Shown here piece by piece: positions 16,107 to 31,120 of a DNA stretch of 50,629 bases. Location of the stretch: NCBI GenBank assembly GCA_024278455.1, contig JAJRTE010000109.1, positions 1 to 50,629 of the forward strand, read 5' to 3'. Position numbers and translations under genes: made by a program. Position 1 is the stretch's first letter. Every line of letters begins with the position of its first letter. Under the pieces are notes generated by a model. It made no database searches, was not told where the DNA came from, and saw only the letters and a list, made by a program, of their open reading frames with translations. This DNA is from Myxococcota bacterium. GTDB taxonomy: Bacteria; Myxococcota_A; UBA796; JAJRTE01.

Positions 16107-17843
16107 ATGAAGAGTATGGTGGGGTGGGCAGGACTTTCAGTGCGACGGGCCTGGACGGGGGCCGGCCGGGGTGCCGCCGGGGGCCGGAGTCCCGGACGGG
16201 AGAGGGGCGTCACGCCCAGGGGCGGCCTTGTCGTCGTGGCGGCGCTGGCCGTCTATGTCGTCGTGCTCTACCGCAATGCCTGGGTCGGCGACGATGCATT
16301 CATCACCTTTCGGACCGTGGAGAACTTCCTTCACGGGTACGGGCTCCGCTGGAACACCGGCGAGCGCGTACAGGCCTACACGCACCCGCTCTGGATGCTG
16401 CTTCTGGCGGCTGCGGCTCGAGTGACCGGCGAGTCGTTCCACACGACCATGGTGGTTTCGATGCTCTTGTCGTCGGCAAGCGTGGCGCTCGTGTGCCTCG
16501 TGCTCAGCCGGAACCGTGCCATGGCCCTGCTGGGTGTGACGATACTGACCTTGACTCGAGCCTTCGTGGACTACTCCACGTCGGGTCTGGAGAACCCGTT
16601 GACGCACGTTCTTCTCGGTGCGTTCTACGTTGCCTATTTCAGACTGAAGCCGGGCTGGGGCAAGGACTTCTGGCTGGCCTTTCTCGCCGGGCTCGGCACG
16701 GTGAACCGGATGGATATCATCCTGTTCTTCTTTCCGGTCCTGTGCGTCCACCTGTTGGGGACTCGATGCGCCGCGGGCCAGCCGGGGGATGGGACCGCCG
16801 GGATGGGCGGCGGATCGCAGCAGTGCGCGCCGGCGTGTCGCCACCGGGGACTGGCGCTGTTCCTGGGGTTCGTCCCCTTGCTGGCCTGGGAGTTGTTTTC
16901 GCTGTTCTACTATGGATTTCCGTTTCCAAACACCTACTATGCGAAGACCCAGACCGGCATTCCGGTGATGGAAATGGTCTGGCAAGGGATCTACTACCTT
17001 CAGAACTCGTTCGCCAAGGACCCGCTGACCCTGCCCGTGATCCTGGCTGGCGCGTTGGTGCCGGTGCTCGGGAGGCAACGGGACAGGCAGGCCATTTCGG
17101 TGGGGATCATTCTCTATCTGCTGTACGTCGTGAAGGTCGGGGGCTGCTTCATGAGCGGACGTTTTCTGTCCGCCCCCCTGTTTTCCGCAGTGGTGCTCCT
17201 GGTTCACCCTCCGGTGGAGCCGGGCAGGAGGCTTCAGGCGTTCCTGTTTGCAACCGTCCTCGCCCTGGGGCTCCTGTCGCCATCGCCACCGCCGTTCAGC
17301 GGCAAGCACCACGTGTCTGATGGATGGGACGCCCACGGTATCACGGATGAGCGGGGAGAGTACTTCACGTTCAATGGCCTGCTGAACACCCACTTCGCGC
17401 CGGGCAGACCCTGGCATCCGTGGCTCCTCAAGGGGGCGGAGCTGGAAAAGCGGGGCGTGCGCCTGGTGGTGAAGGGCAGCATGGGCATGTATTGCTATGC
17501 CGCGGGGCCTCGAGTCCATTGTCTCGATCGCGATGCGCTCGCCGAGCCGTTGCTTGCGCGCATCCCGGCGATTGTGACCACCAATTGGCGCATCGGCCAC
17601 CTGTGGAGGCGCATCCCGGAAGGGTACCGGGAGTCCCTCGAGACCGGGGTCAACCGGATAGAGGACCCCAACCTCCGCCGCTACTACGATCGACTCTCGC
17701 TGGTGATCCGCGGGCCGTTGTTGAGCCGGGAACGGTTGGCTGCCATCTGGGCATTCAACACCGGGCAGCTCGACCACCTGATGGACGCCTATGTCGCCAC
17801 GCTTCCAGAGGTGACGAAACCCTACCTGCGGGACGAGAAGTGA
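16107..17843 (+). CDS. GT-C family glycosyltransferase, AftB-like
   Basis: The 578-residue polytopic protein has about ten hydrophobic helices and the GT-C acidic motif DDAF in its first external loop (GDDAFITFRTVENFLHGYG), followed by THPLWML and later NTYYAKT. These blocks resemble mycobacterial AftB arabinofuranosyltransferase and related proteins of Gram-negative bacteria, which move sugars from a polyprenyl-phosphate donor to envelope glycans. The true sugar is unknown. The C-terminal 170 residues are mainly hydrophilic and probably periplasmic. The start has only a weak ribosome site; the N terminus is arginine- and glycine-rich before the first helix. It stands alone and converges with rtcB, with only a weak uridine-free hairpin (17917-17933) between them. 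Confidence 0.65.
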   Translation: MKSMVGWAGLSVRRAWTGAGRGAAGGRSPGRERGVTPRGGLVVVAALAVYVVVLYRNAWVGDDAFITFRTVENFLHGYGLRWNTGERVQAYTHPLWMLLLAAAARVTGESFHTTMVVSMLLSSASVALVCLVLSRNRAMALLGVTILTLTRAFVDYSTSGLENPLTHVLLGAFYVAYFRLKPGWGKDFWLAFLAGLGTVNRMDIILFFFPVLCVHLLGTRCAAGQPGDGTAGMGGGSQQCAPACRHRGLALFLGFVPLLAWELFSLFYYGFPFPNTYYAKTQTGIPVMEMVWQGIYYLQNSFAKDPLTLPVILAGALVPVLGRQRDRQAISVGIILYLLYVVKVGGCFMSGRFLSAPLFSAVVLLVHPPVEPGRRLQAFLFATVLALGLLSPSPPPFSGKHHVSDGWDAHGITDERGEYFTFNGLLNTHFAPGRPWHPWLLKGAELEKRGVRLVVKGSMGMYCYAAGPRVHCLDRDALAEPLLARIPAIVTTNWRIGHLWRRIPEGYRESLETGVNRIEDPNLRRYYDRLSLVIRGPLLSRERLAAIWAFNTGQLDHLMDAYVATLPEVTKPYLRDEK

Positions 17844-17936
17844 GGCGTCCCGGGCCTCGATTCCTTCTCCCATCGAGGCCCTGACCTGCAGGTCGTCTCG
17901 AGGCCGGAGGACCTCGAGGAGCCTGCTGCTCCTGGA

Positions 17937-19340
17937 TCAGTCTTCCGGCCTCTCACCTTCGGGGGCCATCTTGACCAGTTTGGGATCGAAGCGGGCGAGT
18001 ACCTCCACCAGGTCGGACTGCTGGGCCATGACCGTGTCGATGTCCTTGTAGGCGAGCGGTGTCTCGTCCAGACCTGCCGATATCAGCTCCACGCCTCGAT
18101 CCGCCAGCAGCTTGCGGGTGCGGGACCAGGTCGTGGTCTCCCTGGCACGCTTGCGACTCATCTTGCGCCCTGCGCCGTGGGCGGCGGAGTTGAGGGAAAG
18201 GGGATGGCCCCGTCCTCGTACCAGGTAGGCGGGCGTGGCCATGGAGCCGGGGATGATCCCGGGAACACCCCTGGCGGCCGGGGTGGCGCCCTTGCGATGC
18301 ACAACGACCTTCCGCCCATCGGGCAGTGTCTCTCGCCACGCGAAGTTGTGGTGGTTCTCGATGGTCACGAGGACTCGAGCGCCCAGGGCACGAACGATGT
18401 GACGGTGGATCAATTCGTGGTTCGCCGCCGCGTAGGCGCCCATGAGCTGCATGGCCTGCCAGTACTCGAGGCCTTCCTTGCTGTCCAGATCCAACCACGC
18501 CAGGTGCCTGAGTTCTCTTGGCAAGCCGGGATGATGCTTCTGGGCGAGCCGGCTGTAGTGGGTGGCGACCAGGCTCCCTGTCCCGCGGCTCCCGCTGTGA
18601 CTCAGGAGCGCCAGGTAGACGCCGGGATCGAGCAGTCCCGTGTCGCGCCGTTCCACGTGGAGCAGCCCGAACTCGACGAAATGGTTGCCGCTTCCGCTCG
18701 TACCGAGTTGTGCCCAGGCCTTGTCCCTGGCGCGCCAGGTCACGGGTGACACGGACCAGTCGCTATCCATCACGGCGTGCTCTCGTCGCTTCCGGAACGA
18801 CGCCCCGACGCCGAACCGGGTCTCTTGCTCGAGTACCCGTCGCAGCCGCTCACGCTCCCCGTCGAGCACTCGAGGCGGCAGATCGAGTACGCTCATCTTC
18901 ATACGGCAGGCGATGTCCACCCCGACGGCATAGGGAATGACGGCGCCGTCCGTGGCCAGGACGCCGCCGATGGGGAGTCCGTAGCCCTGGTGCGCATCCG
19001 GCATCAGCGCGCCCTGGACGGAAATCGGAAGCCGGCAGGCGTTCGCCATCTGCGCCACGGCTCCCTCCTCGAGGCGCTCGCCCCACTGGGCGAAAGGGAT
19101 CGGCTCGTTGCGCGGCATGGACCGCGGCCCGGGGACGGGGGAGGGCGCGAGAAGATGTCTCGCCAACTCGCCGAAATGGCCGTGGTCGACGTAGTACGCC
19201 GGGTCGGAGACCAGGTGGCGTACCACGCGCCGGAGTTCTTTTTTCGTCATGCCGGCGCGTGCCGCTTCTGCGATGGCGGAGAAGGCCGGTTTGACCAGTG
19301 CGGGCGGGTATCCCAGCTTGAGCAGTTCTCTCCTCTTCAT
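17937..19340 (-). CDS. rtcB: RtcB-type RNA-splicing ligase
   Basis: The 467-residue protein shows the RtcB active-site set: PDAHQGYGLPIGGV, VGVDIACRM (metal-binding Asp and Cys), GTSGSGNHFVEF, SHSGSRGTG, NHHNFAW, KGATPA and SAAHGAGRKMSR, the last holding the histidine that is guanylylated. RtcB joins RNA 2',3'-cyclic phosphate (3'-phosphate) and 5'-OH ends using GTP and Mn2+, in RNA repair or tRNA splicing. All motifs appear intact, so it should be active. The start codon overlaps the stop of the upstream glycosyltransferase-TPR gene by four bases (ATGA), an unusual partner. No archease gene or RtcR regulator is seen nearby. Confidence 0.95.
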   Translation of the reverse strand: MKRRELLKLGYPPALVKPAFSAIAEAARAGMTKKELRRVVRHLVSDPAYYVDHGHFGELARHLLAPSPVPGPRSMPRNEPIPFAQWGERLEEGAVAQMANACRLPISVQGALMPDAHQGYGLPIGGVLATDGAVIPYAVGVDIACRMKMSVLDLPPRVLDGERERLRRVLEQETRFGVGASFRKRREHAVMDSDWSVSPVTWRARDKAWAQLGTSGSGNHFVEFGLLHVERRDTGLLDPGVYLALLSHSGSRGTGSLVATHYSRLAQKHHPGLPRELRHLAWLDLDSKEGLEYWQAMQLMGAYAAANHELIHRHIVRALGARVLVTIENHHNFAWRETLPDGRKVVVHRKGATPAARGVPGIIPGSMATPAYLVRGRGHPLSLNSAAHGAGRKMSRKRARETTTWSRTRKLLADRGVELISAGLDETPLAYKDIDTVMAQQSDLVEVLARFDPKLVKMAPEGERPED

Positions 19341-21652
19341 GGGCCCCTCCGTGGATTCTGTCCTGGATGGGCACCTTCGTCCCGGGCGTCGTCCTCGCCG
19401 GCCTGATGTGAACCATCGGCACCTCGCTGGCGTTCCTGGTCACCGGTGGGCGAATCGCTGGTCGCCCCAGGCTCGTTCGTGTCCGAAGCAGCGGCAGCGT
19501 CGAGTCTCGAGAGGCGCTGTTCCACGAATTTCCGGTTCTTCTCCTTCTTGGTGAGAGAAAGCGCTTTCCGGTAGGCCTGGCGCGCTGCCTCGATCTGCCC
19601 GGTCTTCTCCAAGAGGGCGGCAAGGTCCAGATGGGTCCGGAAATGTCGGGGACTGTGCTCGAGCGCCTTGCGAAAGGCCGCGATGGCGTCTTCGTAGCGG
19701 CCGAGCGCCCGGTATGCCTTGCCCAGATTGCGGTACACGCGCCGCGATCCGTACTCCAAGGCAATCGCCTTGTTCAGCGTTTCGACCGCCTTTTCGGGTT
19801 GACCGACGTGCAAGTAGGCAAGCCCGAGGTTGTTGTAGTAGCCACCCCACTCCGGGTACAGCGTCACCGCCTCGCGGTGGTGCTTCAGCGCCTCCTGCCA
19901 GTCCTTGCGATCCTGGGCAAGGTTGCCCAGCATGAAGTGGGTGTGGGCGATGTCATGATCGATGTTGACGACCTGCAGGGGATAGTTGGCGACTCCGAGG
20001 CCCACGGCGACGGCCGCGGCGGACCGGGCCGTGCGCCTCCAGTCTCGGGACCTCGCCTGATCCCATAGTTCGGTCATGGCCACGCCTGCGAGGGGGAACA
20101 AGGCCACCACGACCGGCATGCGGTAGCGCATGGACACAAAGGTCAAGACCATCGAGAACAGGTAGATGCCGGCGTAGACGACCAGCAGTGCCCACCGGCG
20201 CCAGTCCTGCCGGCGAAGCCAGACAGCGGCCAGTGCGAATCCACACACCAGGCCAAATCCCACCGTGGGCCACCGCAGGAGCCGGGAGTAGGTCTTGGCG
20301 TAGTAGTAGTCCGTCTCGAGGGGCTTCTCGTAGCGGTTCACGCCATAGACGAGCTTCCGCCACGCCAGGCCCAGGGCGTCCCCGGGGTGGTCGAAGATGT
20401 ACCGCAACGCCCGTTGCCGCCACCAGGCACTGGATTCCGCCGCCGTCAGGCGGTGCCCGACCGCCTTCTCGGCGACACGGATGGATGACGAAACCAGGGA
20501 CTTCTGGCCTCCGGCGAGCCCGGAGCCTCGAGGTGTCTTGAAGAAGCCGTCGGCACCGGGGTTGTTGCCAATCCAGAGGTTGACTCCGCCGTGGGCCGGC
20601 AGGGGAGACAGGCCGCCCCCCTCGAGCGCGTTCCGTACCCCGACCGGTCCGAGCACCAGCGCCAGGCCCGCTGCCCACAGCAAGGTCGGCCTCGCCACGG
20701 TGCGCAAGGAGAGGTTCATCGTGCGAAGCAGGGCGACCGCGGGCAGGAAGGGAAGCATCAGGACGAGGTTGGGGCGTCCCAGTGTCGCCAGCCCGAACGC
20801 GGCGCCGGCCGCGACATGGCGCCAGGTCCGCGGCTGCGGGTGCGTCAACTGCATCAGGGCGAAAGAGGCGAAGGCGAGGACCCAGACGGTCGCGACGAGG
20901 TTTCCGGCCAGGAAGATCATCGGCCCGTAGAGGGCAGCAAGGCCGAGGGCGACCAGGGCGGACCTGCGCCCGAACAGGTGAAGGGCAATACGAAATGTGA
21001 AGTAGCAGGTGGCCGTATCCACCCCCGCCTGAACGACGCGAAGCCACCACAGGTCCCGGCCGACGACGGCGTAGACCAGGCCGATGAGATAGGGTGCCAG
21101 TGGATTGGACGTGAACGGGCCGTCCCCGAGGATGTTCCCTGCTGCGATGTCGCGAGCCCAGGCGTCGTAGTTGGCTTCATCCAGCACGAGGCCCTGGAAG
21201 AACACCGTTTCTCGGAACTCGAGGAGGTACAGGATGCGCCAAAAGAAGGCGAGCGCGAGCAGCGCGAGCACGACCCAGGAAAGATGGTCCTTCACACGAC
21301 CTGTTTCAGAACGCTCCTCCCCACCATGCGCACGCTCATTCTTTTCGCGATCCCTGTCCCGCGCGGACTGCCGGGCGGCGCGTTCACGCCGGGTCAGCCG
21401 TGCTCTCGATGCCGCCTCGCCAATGTCTGCCGGCGCTTGCCGGGAGTGGCCGGACGAGGGACCTGGTGGGATATGGCTGGGAGATCGCGCCGGTGCGGGA
21501 GGCTTCGCCGCCTGTCCCCTTCGAGCACCTGACACCCTGTCGTTCCGGCCGTCCCGGTCGCGGAGACTCGAGACTCGACGGCCGCCTGTGCTTTTTTTCG
21601 GGGTTCTCGCCGGTCTTTTTCGCTGACGGCTGCCGGATGGTTGCCTGGGCAA
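19337..21652 (-). CDS. GT39-type membrane glycosyltransferase fused to TPR repeats
   Basis: The 771-residue protein has an unusual basic, low-complexity cytoplasmic leader (residues 1-115), about nine membrane helices with the GT39/ArnT-like first loop acidic motif (LVLDEANYDAWARD), and then four or five tetratricopeptide units (residues about 560-720, for example NNLGLAYLHVGQPEKAVETL). Such proteins transfer sugars from lipid-linked donors in the envelope, and the TPR part may hold a protein acceptor. The start is a TTG with AGGAG six bases upstream. The stop overlaps rtcB by four bases and the start is 28 bases after the hydrolase stop, so the three genes form one operon. The sugar and the acceptor are unknown. 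Confidence 0.78.
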   Translation of the reverse strand: MPRQPSGSRQRKRPARTPKKSTGGRRVSSLRDRDGRNDRVSGARRGQAAKPPAPARSPSHIPPGPSSGHSRQAPADIGEAASRARLTRRERAARQSARDRDREKNERAHGGEERSETGRVKDHLSWVVLALLALAFFWRILYLLEFRETVFFQGLVLDEANYDAWARDIAAGNILGDGPFTSNPLAPYLIGLVYAVVGRDLWWLRVVQAGVDTATCYFTFRIALHLFGRRSALVALGLAALYGPMIFLAGNLVATVWVLAFASFALMQLTHPQPRTWRHVAAGAAFGLATLGRPNLVLMLPFLPAVALLRTMNLSLRTVARPTLLWAAGLALVLGPVGVRNALEGGGLSPLPAHGGVNLWIGNNPGADGFFKTPRGSGLAGGQKSLVSSSIRVAEKAVGHRLTAAESSAWWRQRALRYIFDHPGDALGLAWRKLVYGVNRYEKPLETDYYYAKTYSRLLRWPTVGFGLVCGFALAAVWLRRQDWRRWALLVVYAGIYLFSMVLTFVSMRYRMPVVVALFPLAGVAMTELWDQARSRDWRRTARSAAAVAVGLGVANYPLQVVNIDHDIAHTHFMLGNLAQDRKDWQEALKHHREAVTLYPEWGGYYNNLGLAYLHVGQPEKAVETLNKAIALEYGSRRVYRNLGKAYRALGRYEDAIAAFRKALEHSPRHFRTHLDLAALLEKTGQIEAARQAYRKALSLTKKEKNRKFVEQRLSRLDAAAASDTNEPGATSDSPTGDQERQRGADGSHQAGEDDARDEGAHPGQNPRRGP

Positions 21653-21680
21653 CGGTGTCTCCTACACGATCGAGGAACTG

Positions 21681-23789
21681 TCAGGGCAACGTAGCGACTC
21701 CAGTATAGCCCAGGGATTGCACGAAATCAGCATAGAGCCGCACGGCTTCGTAATCTCGCGACACGGCGTAGTGGTTGTCGTCGGGGAACTGGAGCAGTCC
21801 TGCGGTGGCGAACTGTCCGTCCGGCCCGGCCATGTTGAGAGCCACAGGGCGAGACGCCGGGGAGATGCCGAGCAGCTCGAGGCCGGCGATGGTGCGGCCG
21901 ACAGGCTCGATGATGGGAAGGCGGCCCGCGACCGCCATGGCTTCGATGGTTTGTGGCGGGGTCGCTTCGTCGTGGAATCCCTCGGTATGCACGACCGTCC
22001 GGGCGCTGCCATCGATTGGGTGGCTCGCGAAGAGCGGCGCATAGTTTATCGGGTCCGTGATATCCACCAGCGTCTGGACGACAGCCATCACCGGATGGAA
22101 CTCGTCGAGGGGGTCCGACTCCGCCATTCCCAGGACGGTGCGAAAGAGTTCGGCGAAGTCGATGTAGTCCTTTCTCAACAGGATGGTTTGAGACAGCCCT
22201 CCTCCGGCTTCCGACAGGAAGGATCCGAGGATGTCGGTCTCGAACGGTGCGATGAGCGCCCCGGCGATGGCACCGTGCGAGTGGCCGAAGAAGACGAGAT
22301 GTTCCGGATCGAATCGGATGTCCGATCCGGTGGGGCTTTCCTCGGCGGGCAAGACGAGCGCGGTGCGACAGAGCCATGCCAGGTAGAAGACGTCGATGGC
22401 CGCCTGCCTGAAGACGGAGCGGGCCGAGTCTGGATTGAGAAAATTGAAGGACATGAGTTCCGGGTCGGTTCCTTCCGGGGCACGTTCGCCGTGAAGCGGT
22501 TCGTCGATACCGATGACGGCGACGCCGCGTTGGGTGAGGATGTCGGCGACGTGATAGGTGCCGCTGTACAGCATGCTTTTGTAGTCGCCCCCGGTTCCGT
22601 GGGCATAGATGGCCAGGGGCCAACCGGTTTCGGGCTGAGGCCCCTTTGGCACCGCGAGGCAGAAGCGTATGGGTTCATCGGGGACCTGGACGATGGGGTC
22701 GCCGCTGTCGTCGAACCGTATCGCTCCGCCGGTTTCTGCGTATGGGGGGTCTCCCTCCTGGAAGTTCGGTGCGCGGTACCGGCCTTCGAACAGGTGGTAC
22801 GCGCGAGGCTTGGAGGGCACGGAACCCTGGTGTCCGCCGGTGCCGGCGTCCATCGCGGCTTCTTCTTCACCTATGTGCTGGTAGTCCGGGTCTTCGGGCA
22901 CGTACCACAGGGGACGCTCCAGGTCGGGGTCGAGTTGTGGCGATGGCAGTGCCCCGTGGATATAGTCCCGGATGGCGGCCAGGTCGGACACCGGGTCCTG
23001 CGTGGTGAACACGGTGGCGGCCGCCACGTCTTCGGGAGCGATGCCGATGGTGGGAAGGACTGCCTTCAACGGCGCGTACACAGCGGCCAGGGCCGGGTCG
23101 GCGGTCCCGGCGCTCGCCGGGGACAGAAGCTGTTCGAGTCCGGGGTCCGGCACGAGGGGACAGCCTCGAGCATCCTCCAGGCTGCGCCGAACCACTGCGG
23201 CGTAGGTGGTTGCCGGTCTGAGGGGGAAGCCCCATGCGGGGGCCACGGCGAGCAAATGCGACGGGCTGTATGTGGTGGCCTGGATGAGATACGACGTGTG
23301 CACCGGGATGAACGATCCGTAGTCCGGCGAGTCCGGGTCCACATCCACCAGAACCACGCTCGCATCAGCCTCGAGGCTGTCGACGGGAAGGACGGGCAGG
23401 TGGCGTTCGTGGATGTCCACCTTGAAGCGGAAGTAAATCGGGGAATTGTTGCCGAACCCGACGATGTCTTCTTCCATTGTCTCCAAGTACATGGTCAAGA
23501 TGTCGTTTTCGTCGGGGTTGGGGAAACCCGTCATGTCGGCATGTCCGGAGTCGTCGATCCGGGCGTCGCTTGGCCACGGGAAGTCGAAAAAGCTCTGGGG
23601 GAGCGAGGTGTCGAACCAGGTGCTCGCTGTGGTGGGGTCGCACGCGGTTTCACCGGCCGGTCCTGCGGTCCCACCGGAGAGGTCGTCTGCGGGCGAGCGG
23701 CACGCGGGGGGACAGGTGGTCGCGACCAAGAGGGTTCCCAGCATGGGAACGACCGGGAATGCCGTCGATCTCTTGGCGTGTGGACGCAT
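21681..23789 (-). CDS. Exported alpha/beta-hydrolase-type lipoprotein
   Basis: The 702-residue protein has an N-terminal export signal ending near TTCPPAC, which may be a lipobox, then a beta-rich region of about 300 residues and a C-terminal alpha/beta-hydrolase domain. The catalytic nucleophile motif is GHSHGA and the oxyanion loop is IYAHGTGGD; a histidine near the end (FPDDNHY) could complete the triad. Similar large secreted hydrolases with an N-terminal Ig-like part occur in Myxococcota. The substrate is unknown; esterase or lipase activity is the safest guess. The start at 23789 follows GGGAGG; a longer frame to 23834 adds 15 residues before the signal. It leads the hydrolase, GT39-TPR, rtcB operon. 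Confidence 0.75.
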   Translation of the reverse strand: MRPHAKRSTAFPVVPMLGTLLVATTCPPACRSPADDLSGGTAGPAGETACDPTTASTWFDTSLPQSFFDFPWPSDARIDDSGHADMTGFPNPDENDILTMYLETMEEDIVGFGNNSPIYFRFKVDIHERHLPVLPVDSLEADASVVLVDVDPDSPDYGSFIPVHTSYLIQATTYSPSHLLAVAPAWGFPLRPATTYAAVVRRSLEDARGCPLVPDPGLEQLLSPASAGTADPALAAVYAPLKAVLPTIGIAPEDVAAATVFTTQDPVSDLAAIRDYIHGALPSPQLDPDLERPLWYVPEDPDYQHIGEEEAAMDAGTGGHQGSVPSKPRAYHLFEGRYRAPNFQEGDPPYAETGGAIRFDDSGDPIVQVPDEPIRFCLAVPKGPQPETGWPLAIYAHGTGGDYKSMLYSGTYHVADILTQRGVAVIGIDEPLHGERAPEGTDPELMSFNFLNPDSARSVFRQAAIDVFYLAWLCRTALVLPAEESPTGSDIRFDPEHLVFFGHSHGAIAGALIAPFETDILGSFLSEAGGGLSQTILLRKDYIDFAELFRTVLGMAESDPLDEFHPVMAVVQTLVDITDPINYAPLFASHPIDGSARTVVHTEGFHDEATPPQTIEAMAVAGRLPIIEPVGRTIAGLELLGISPASRPVALNMAGPDGQFATAGLLQFPDDNHYAVSRDYEAVRLYADFVQSLGYTGVATLP

Positions 23790-23829
23790 GAGGAGCCGCC
23801 TCCCTTCGTGGAACGGTCTGAACAGGCAT

Positions 23830-23835
23830 ATCATA
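23830..23835 (-). promoter_or_regulatory. Possible -10 box for the hydrolase operon
   Basis: Read on the minus strand, TATGAT matches the -10 consensus at five of six positions and lies about 40 bases upstream of the hydrolase ATG. The region 17 bases further upstream (TGGAAT) is a poor -35, so confidence is low. Confidence 0.3.
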
Positions 23836-23914
23836 CGCGAGGTGTTGCCATTATTCCATGGTCATTGCACGATCCTGGTGCATTTCTATGCGGAGATGCT
23901 ATCGGCCGGGGGCG

Positions 23915-24310
23915 CTATTTGGGTTTCCTCGCGCGTCTGGGCCGCAACGGGCGGACATTGTCTGGAGGGGGGGGCGGGCGTTCCAGTCGTTCTTCGGCGT
24001 TGTCCTCCCAAGCTTCGGGCCACACATCATCTTCCGGGTTCTGGATGATGAGCCGTTTGATTGTGGCATAGGGGATGCGGCATTGGTACAGGGTGTCGAA
24101 GGACAGGACGCAGGAGAGGCCGTCGGGCAAGGCCTCGGGCCGCGAGTAGGCATGGTAGGCGGCCTGGAACGCCAGCAAGAGGGGGTGCTCTTCGGCGACG
24201 ATCGCCGGGAGTCCCATCTTCAGGCGTAGCTCAGGTGAGCCACCGACGATGATGTAGAAATCGAGGCCGCCTCTCCTGGCGGCGGCAATGGCCGTACCCA
24301 GTGGATGCAT
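23915..24310 (-). CDS. SspB-like ClpXP adaptor protein
   Basis: The 131-residue protein resembles SspB, the adaptor that delivers tagged proteins to ClpXP. The stretches DGLSCVLSFDTLYQCRIPY and DDVWPEAWED line up with the beta-strand core and the following acidic turn of deltaproteobacterial SspB-like proteins. The N-terminal half has the helical start of that family, and a flexible Pro/Arg-rich tail (last 25 residues, RPLRPRRARKPK at the end) could carry a ClpX-binding tip. The ATG at 24310 has GGAAG upstream and is 9 bases after the stop of the giant repeat protein, so it is co-transcribed. The family call is from pattern memory and needs a profile search. Confidence 0.5.
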   Translation of the reverse strand: MHPLGTAIAAARRGGLDFYIIVGGSPELRLKMGLPAIVAEEHPLLLAFQAAYHAYSRPEALPDGLSCVLSFDTLYQCRIPYATIKRLIIQNPEDDVWPEAWEDNAEERLERPPPPPDNVRPLRPRRARKPK

Positions 24311-24319
24311 GCTTTCTTC

Positions 24320-30985
<6,666 letters not shown>

Positions 30986-31015
30986 GGCTCGTGAACCTTC
31001 CTGTGCGGCGTGGCA

Positions 31016-31114
31016 ATCAGACATCAACTCATGACTGATAACAGAAGGGTCGCGCTTCCGCAAGCGAATCGTCTGAGAGCGTGTTGTCGCTCGCTGCATG
31101 TCTGATGCTACAAT
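31016..31114 (+). promoter_or_regulatory. Divergent promoter region with inverted repeat; leaderless start for the GT4 gene
   Basis: The 135-bp gap between the giant gene and the GT4 gene carries a 9-bp inverted repeat, ATCAGACAT (31016-31024) and ATGTCTGAT (31098-31106). A TACAAT -10 box (31109-31114) stands 6 bases before the ATG at 31121, so transcription would begin at or next to the A of the start codon. The best -35 is TTGTCG at 31084-31089, with a long 19-base spacer. No ribosome site is seen, which agrees with a leaderless message. Confidence 0.4.
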
Positions 31115-31120
31115 GCGTTC

